64,000 nt of DNA from Heterobasidion occidentale (lineage: Eukaryota; Basidiomycota; Agaricomycetes; Russulales; Bondarzewiaceae): assembly GCA_039111635.1 (NCBI GenBank), contig JBCAQO010000016.1, positions 186,001 through 250,000 on the forward strand. Reading direction: 5' to 3'. The position numbers were made by a program, and so were the translations under genes. The notes under the pieces were generated by a model. It saw only the letters and a program-made list of their open reading frames with translations. It was not told the origin of the DNA and did no database searches. Position 1 is the first letter of the stretch. Every line of letters starts with the position of its first letter. Below are positions 60,826 to 64,000 of this stretch, piece after piece.

Positions 60826-61868
60826 TAAGGACGACTCGGACGACTCGGGTTAGACTTAGAGTGTAAGGACAACACAAACGACTTGGTGCTAAATCAATGT
60901 GTGAGCTGACAGTCTTCTGAAGTCACCCAGGGTTTACAAAGCGCGGACGTCGCAGACGACTCGGGCAGGGTTACTAACAGCGTAAGACGTCGCAGACGAC
61001 TTGGGTCTGGCTTACCGGGTAAGGACGTCAGAGACGACTTGTTGCGCAATGAAAATCTTGCTCTCCTATTCTGGCATCACCCAGGGTTCACCAAGAGCCG
61101 ACGTCGCGACGACTCGGGCCTCGCTTAGCAGGTAAGGACGTCAGAGACGACTTGTTGCTGAATCAAAGAGTCGCTGACCTATTCTGTCATCACCAAGGGC
61201 TCACCGAGAGCCGACGTCATAGACGACTCGGGTCAGGCTTACTAGGTAAGGACGTCAGAGACGACTCGGGTCTGGCTTACCAGGTAAGGACGTCAGAGAC
61301 GACTTGTTGCTCAATGACATTCTTGCTCACCTGTTCTGCCATCACCCAGGATTCACCGAGAGCCGACGTCGCAGACGACTCGGATGAGGACGTCGCAGAC
61401 GACTCGGGTCTGGCTTACCAGGTAAGGACGTCAGAGACGACTCGGGTCTGGCTGACCAGGTAAGGACGTCAGAGACGACTTGTTGCTGAATCAAAGAGTC
61501 GCTGACCTATTCTGTCATCACCCAGGGCTCACCGAGAGCCGACGTCAGAGACGACTCGGGTCTGGCTTACCAGGTAAGGACGTCAGAGACGACTTGTTGC
61601 TCAATGACATTCTTGCTCACCTGTTCTGCCATCACCCAGGATTCACCGAGAGCCGACGTCGCAGACGACTCGGATGAGGACGTCGCAGACGACTCGGGTC
61701 TGGCTTACCAGGTAAGGACGTCAGAGACGACTCGGGTCTGGCTGACCAGGTAAGGACGTCAGAGACGACTTGTTGCTGAATCAAAGAGTCGCTGACCTAT
61801 TCTGTCATCACCCAGGGCTCACCGAGAGCCGACGTCAGAGACGACTCGGGTCTGGCTTACCAGGTAAG
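60826..61868. repeat. Tandem array with 38-bp units and a 290-bp higher-order period
   Basis: The short unit contains GGTAAGGACGTCAGAGACG followed by ACTCGGGTCTGGCTTACCA. Blocks with TTGCTCAATGACATTCTTGC recur at 61308 and 61598, exactly 290 bp apart, with nearly identical sequence between. The beginning (60826-61150) is more diverged. Units carry GTCGCAGACGACTCGG, sharing the CAGACGAC word with the 20-bp array. Confidence 0.9.
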
Positions 61869-61907
61869 GACTATCTACCTTATTTCCGCTTATCACCCTG
61901 ATAAGCA

Positions 61908-61942
61908 GCCGTCTCGTCTCGTCTCGTCTCGTCTCGTCTCGC
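61908..61942. repeat. (GTCTC)n microsatellite
   Basis: About six tandem TCTCG/GTCTC pentamers directly after the 290-bp array, ending in variants (TTCTCGTCTCAACTCG). Confidence 0.8.
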
Positions 61943-62369
61943 TTCTCGTCTCAACTCGCTTTTGGTCTGCCCTGCCTTCCGCGGGACATCCCAATGCACA
62001 AGACCACTTTTCAAGGTCTCTGAGGCTCTATACAAGTCTATTCAACGCAACGTGGAGACTGCCGGACCATAATCGAATGAGTGTACCATGTTTGACCTTT
62101 ACACCGTCGGCTATTTTTTTGAAAAGCATGATTTCCCGGCTCTGTAGGAAGAATTTTTGAATTCTGTTGATACATCTGGGATCCTCTCACTGAGGTGCAC
62201 CTTACCGCAAATTTTCTAATTTTGAAATTCCAAGACTCCGCAAAAGTGCCGGCTATTTTTTTTAAAATGTGATTTCGTGGCTTAATATTGAGCATTTTCG
62301 AACTTCGTCAACACATATGGAATCCTATGACTGAAATGCACATTTTCGAAATTTTGGCTTATTACATAA
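61943..62369. other. AT-rich spacer, no gene
   Basis: Composition falls sharply in GC from here. The motif GGCTATTTTTTT occurs twice (62112, 62249), each followed by AAA and a GTGATTT/ATGATTT word, hinting at another degenerate direct repeat of about 140 bp. Confidence 0.4.
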
Positions 62370-62757
62370 GGGGGGGAGGTAGTACCCCCCTCCTGACATA
62401 AGCGGTTCACAATATGAAGGTGCACTACCGACGGGCTGGTCTAGGTCACATATTTAGCCAAATAAGCACAAATAGCCTCCTTGCTATATAAACACTTGAA
62501 GCTGTGACATGTGTGACTTTCTCTTTTGACTTCGAACCACCATCATCCTGTAAGTCATTATTTCAACCTTAATTTCGAAAAAAAATCAGATTTTATTCTC
62601 ACGCTTTGGGAGGTGGTACCACTTTCCTAACTAAGACATGAGAAAGGCTTAGTCAGGGGGGGATGTGACTTACCCCCCTGACTCAGCTTGCTTGAGTTGA
62701 AAAAAAGCCTGAGCAAGCTTAGTCAGGGGGGGGAAGTAACCTACCCCCCTGACTAAG
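62370..62757. promoter_or_regulatory. Three G-run/C-run hairpins around a TATA box
   Basis: Hairpins lie at 62370-62390, 62651-62683 and 62721-62755. The last two have the stem AGTCAGGGGGG with CCCCCCTGACT across 11-14 bp loops. They are linked by CAGCTTGCT and AGCAAGCTTAG, so the pair can also fold into one larger palindrome. TATATAAA sits at 62485-62492. This is the upstream region of the following gene. Confidence 0.6.
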
Positions 62758-62857
62758 CACTGTGTTCAGTGTGGAAGACACTTTACTTTTATCAGTCTTT
62801 GATTTCTTTAAAATAAATCTTAAATGCTCATTTATGTTTGCTTCAGATATTAATAAC

Positions 62858-64000
62858 ATGTCTACAAACCTTTACAAGATTAAAGCCAAGTCTGATGGTT
62901 CAGGACCATGGTTTGAGCTAACAAGCCCTGAAGGCCGGATTTTCATCTTCAAACGTGCTGATGACAACTACTATTGCCAATGCAGTGCTGATGATCATTC
63001 AATGGTTCCTGGAAGCTTTAAAAGAGGAAAGACCCTTGCAGATCATATGATCAAAATGAAGAGTACATGGTGTGGTTCTGAGCCTGTATTTCCATTCAAG
63101 GTTAGTAGCCTTTTACTTTGGTTCAATTATATTCTCAAATTATAATTATTACAGGCCGGAACCATAGTTGATCCATTGCACTTGCCTAAACGCCTTAGAG
63201 ATTTACCTGTCAATTATCCTATCCCAAACGTAGGCATCATATCTATTATGATTAGATTGTAGAGCTAATTGTTCATCTAGTTGTCTATTCCTCCATTGTC
63301 CACAGTTGTTGGGAACATGAACCATACAATTTTTACGACCGCTTCTCATCATTCACAGTCTTCTTTACTAGTCCAGTCTAACAACGGTGATACTGCTGCG
63401 CAACAAGAACAAGACGTCGTACCTCAAGAGGAAGACATCGTAATGCAGCCAGTGGAACCTGAAGTTATTGTGGACCAGTATGAGGTATTATAAATTAATT
63501 GAGTGTGCTGATTTTAATATATTAATAAATAACAATAGAGTTCAGAGCCAGACACAGATTTCCTCAATGGCCATTCAATATTCCAGTGTTTGATGAGGTA
63601 CCTTTTTATTGAATAACTATCTCAAATAATAACTGATTGATAATTTATAGCTTAAATCAGTTTCTATCTTTAGCGAGTATGGTCTTGTTTGCAACATCCG
63701 TCTTGGCGCCCTCCTTTGTATTTCTTGCGGTATCATCGTCACTCCTCAAACTGTTCATGCTCATCTTCAAAATACGCATGACTGGGGTCGCAAGCCTTTT
63801 GATGAGGATGCTTTTATTCAGGCAGTTAATGACAGGGATCTCTCCTATGTTTATCCCAATCAGCCAAGGACCTCTGCATTCAATATGAAGGGCTCAAGTG
63901 TATTCAAGGTTATAGGTGCGATGTTGATGGCTGTAGTGTCTATCGTGGAACACCCAAGTCAGCCAAGGATCATCATCAGCGTGACCACAAAGACATATCT
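62858..64000 (+). CDS. OrsD/DUF3505-like gene, partial, runs off the window
   Basis: Exon 62858-63100 begins MSTNLYKIKAK, contains GPWFELTSPEGRIFIFKRAD and CSADDHSMVPGSFKRGK, and ends at AAG/GTTAGT. The next exon starts at 63155 (AGTIVDPLHLPKRLRDLP). An acidic exon near 63300-63480 (AAQQEQDVVPQEEDIVMQPV) follows. From 63650 comes EYGLVCNIRLGALLCISCG with HAHLQNTHDW, then, in another frame, GLKCIQGYRCDVDGCSVYRG and KDHHQRDHKD. The two CxxC..H..H blocks with P/EGLKxxxGYxC between are the layout of the OrsD (DUF3505) domain, common in basidiomycete transposon-linked proteins. One frame change lies near 63880. The 3' end is missing. Confidence 0.55.

Noticed and set aside
54107..61868. CRISPR-like arrays
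   Set aside because: Repeats are contiguous satellites without unique spacers, in a eukaryotic genome.

Overview
The window reads as nuclear DNA of a filamentous basidiomycete, most likely an agaricomycete. Genes are dense and broken by many 50-80 bp introns (GT..AG, donors such as GTGCGT and GTAAGT). Several protein types are characteristic of that group: an expanded HNH_2-like family, a serpentine membrane protein of a lineage-specific family, a Sel1/CAAX chitin-synthase regulator and a GRGG-repeat protein. No rRNA, tRNA or CRISPR array could be supported.

Layout. Bases 1-13 kb hold a decayed HNH_2-like copy (-), the TPR subunit of TFIIIC (-), an SKT5/CHS4-type chitin-synthase activator ending in CVIM (-) and a medium-chain dehydrogenase/reductase (-) with a probable GC-AG intron. 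Bases 13-22 kb hold a cytochrome P450 (+) with two reading-frame breaks, then two more HNH_2-like copies (+), one of them decayed. Bases 22-24 kb hold an unassigned beta-propeller-like gene (-). Bases 24.3-36.3 kb are the most striking functional locus: a nine-LysM secreted protein (-) and a very large secreted GH18 chitinase (+) with a hevein-type chitin-binding module and a long Cys-rich C-terminal part of the killer-toxin-like type. The two are transcribed divergently from a shared ~1.5 kb region. Bases 36.5-51.6 kb are conventional genes: a seven-helix membrane protein (-), an amino-acid permease (+), a tandem-BTB/CAP-Gly fusion (-), an FHA/coiled-coil/tail-anchored protein of the SLMAP/Far10 type (+) and a GRGG-repeat protein of the Par32/DUF3602 type (+).

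From about 52 kb the character changes. There is a palindrome, a small transposon-like ORF with an in-frame TGA, and three large tandem arrays: a 12/24-bp purine-rich minisatellite at 52.9-54.1 kb, a 20-bp satellite at 54.1-55.95 kb, and an array with a 290-bp higher-order period at 60.8-61.9 kb. Short dispersed duplicates lie between them. The last 2 kb is AT-rich and holds an OrsD/DUF3505-like, probably transposon-linked gene that runs off the end, preceded by G-run/C-run hairpins. This 12 kb looks like heterochromatin-type accessory sequence.

Caveat on breaks. One-base frame discrepancies occur in the P450, LysM, chitinase, BTB/CAP-Gly and OrsD-like genes, several of them at short homopolymers. 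Some may be assembly errors rather than real lesions. The HNH_2-like copies carry in-frame stops as well and are better candidates for real decay.
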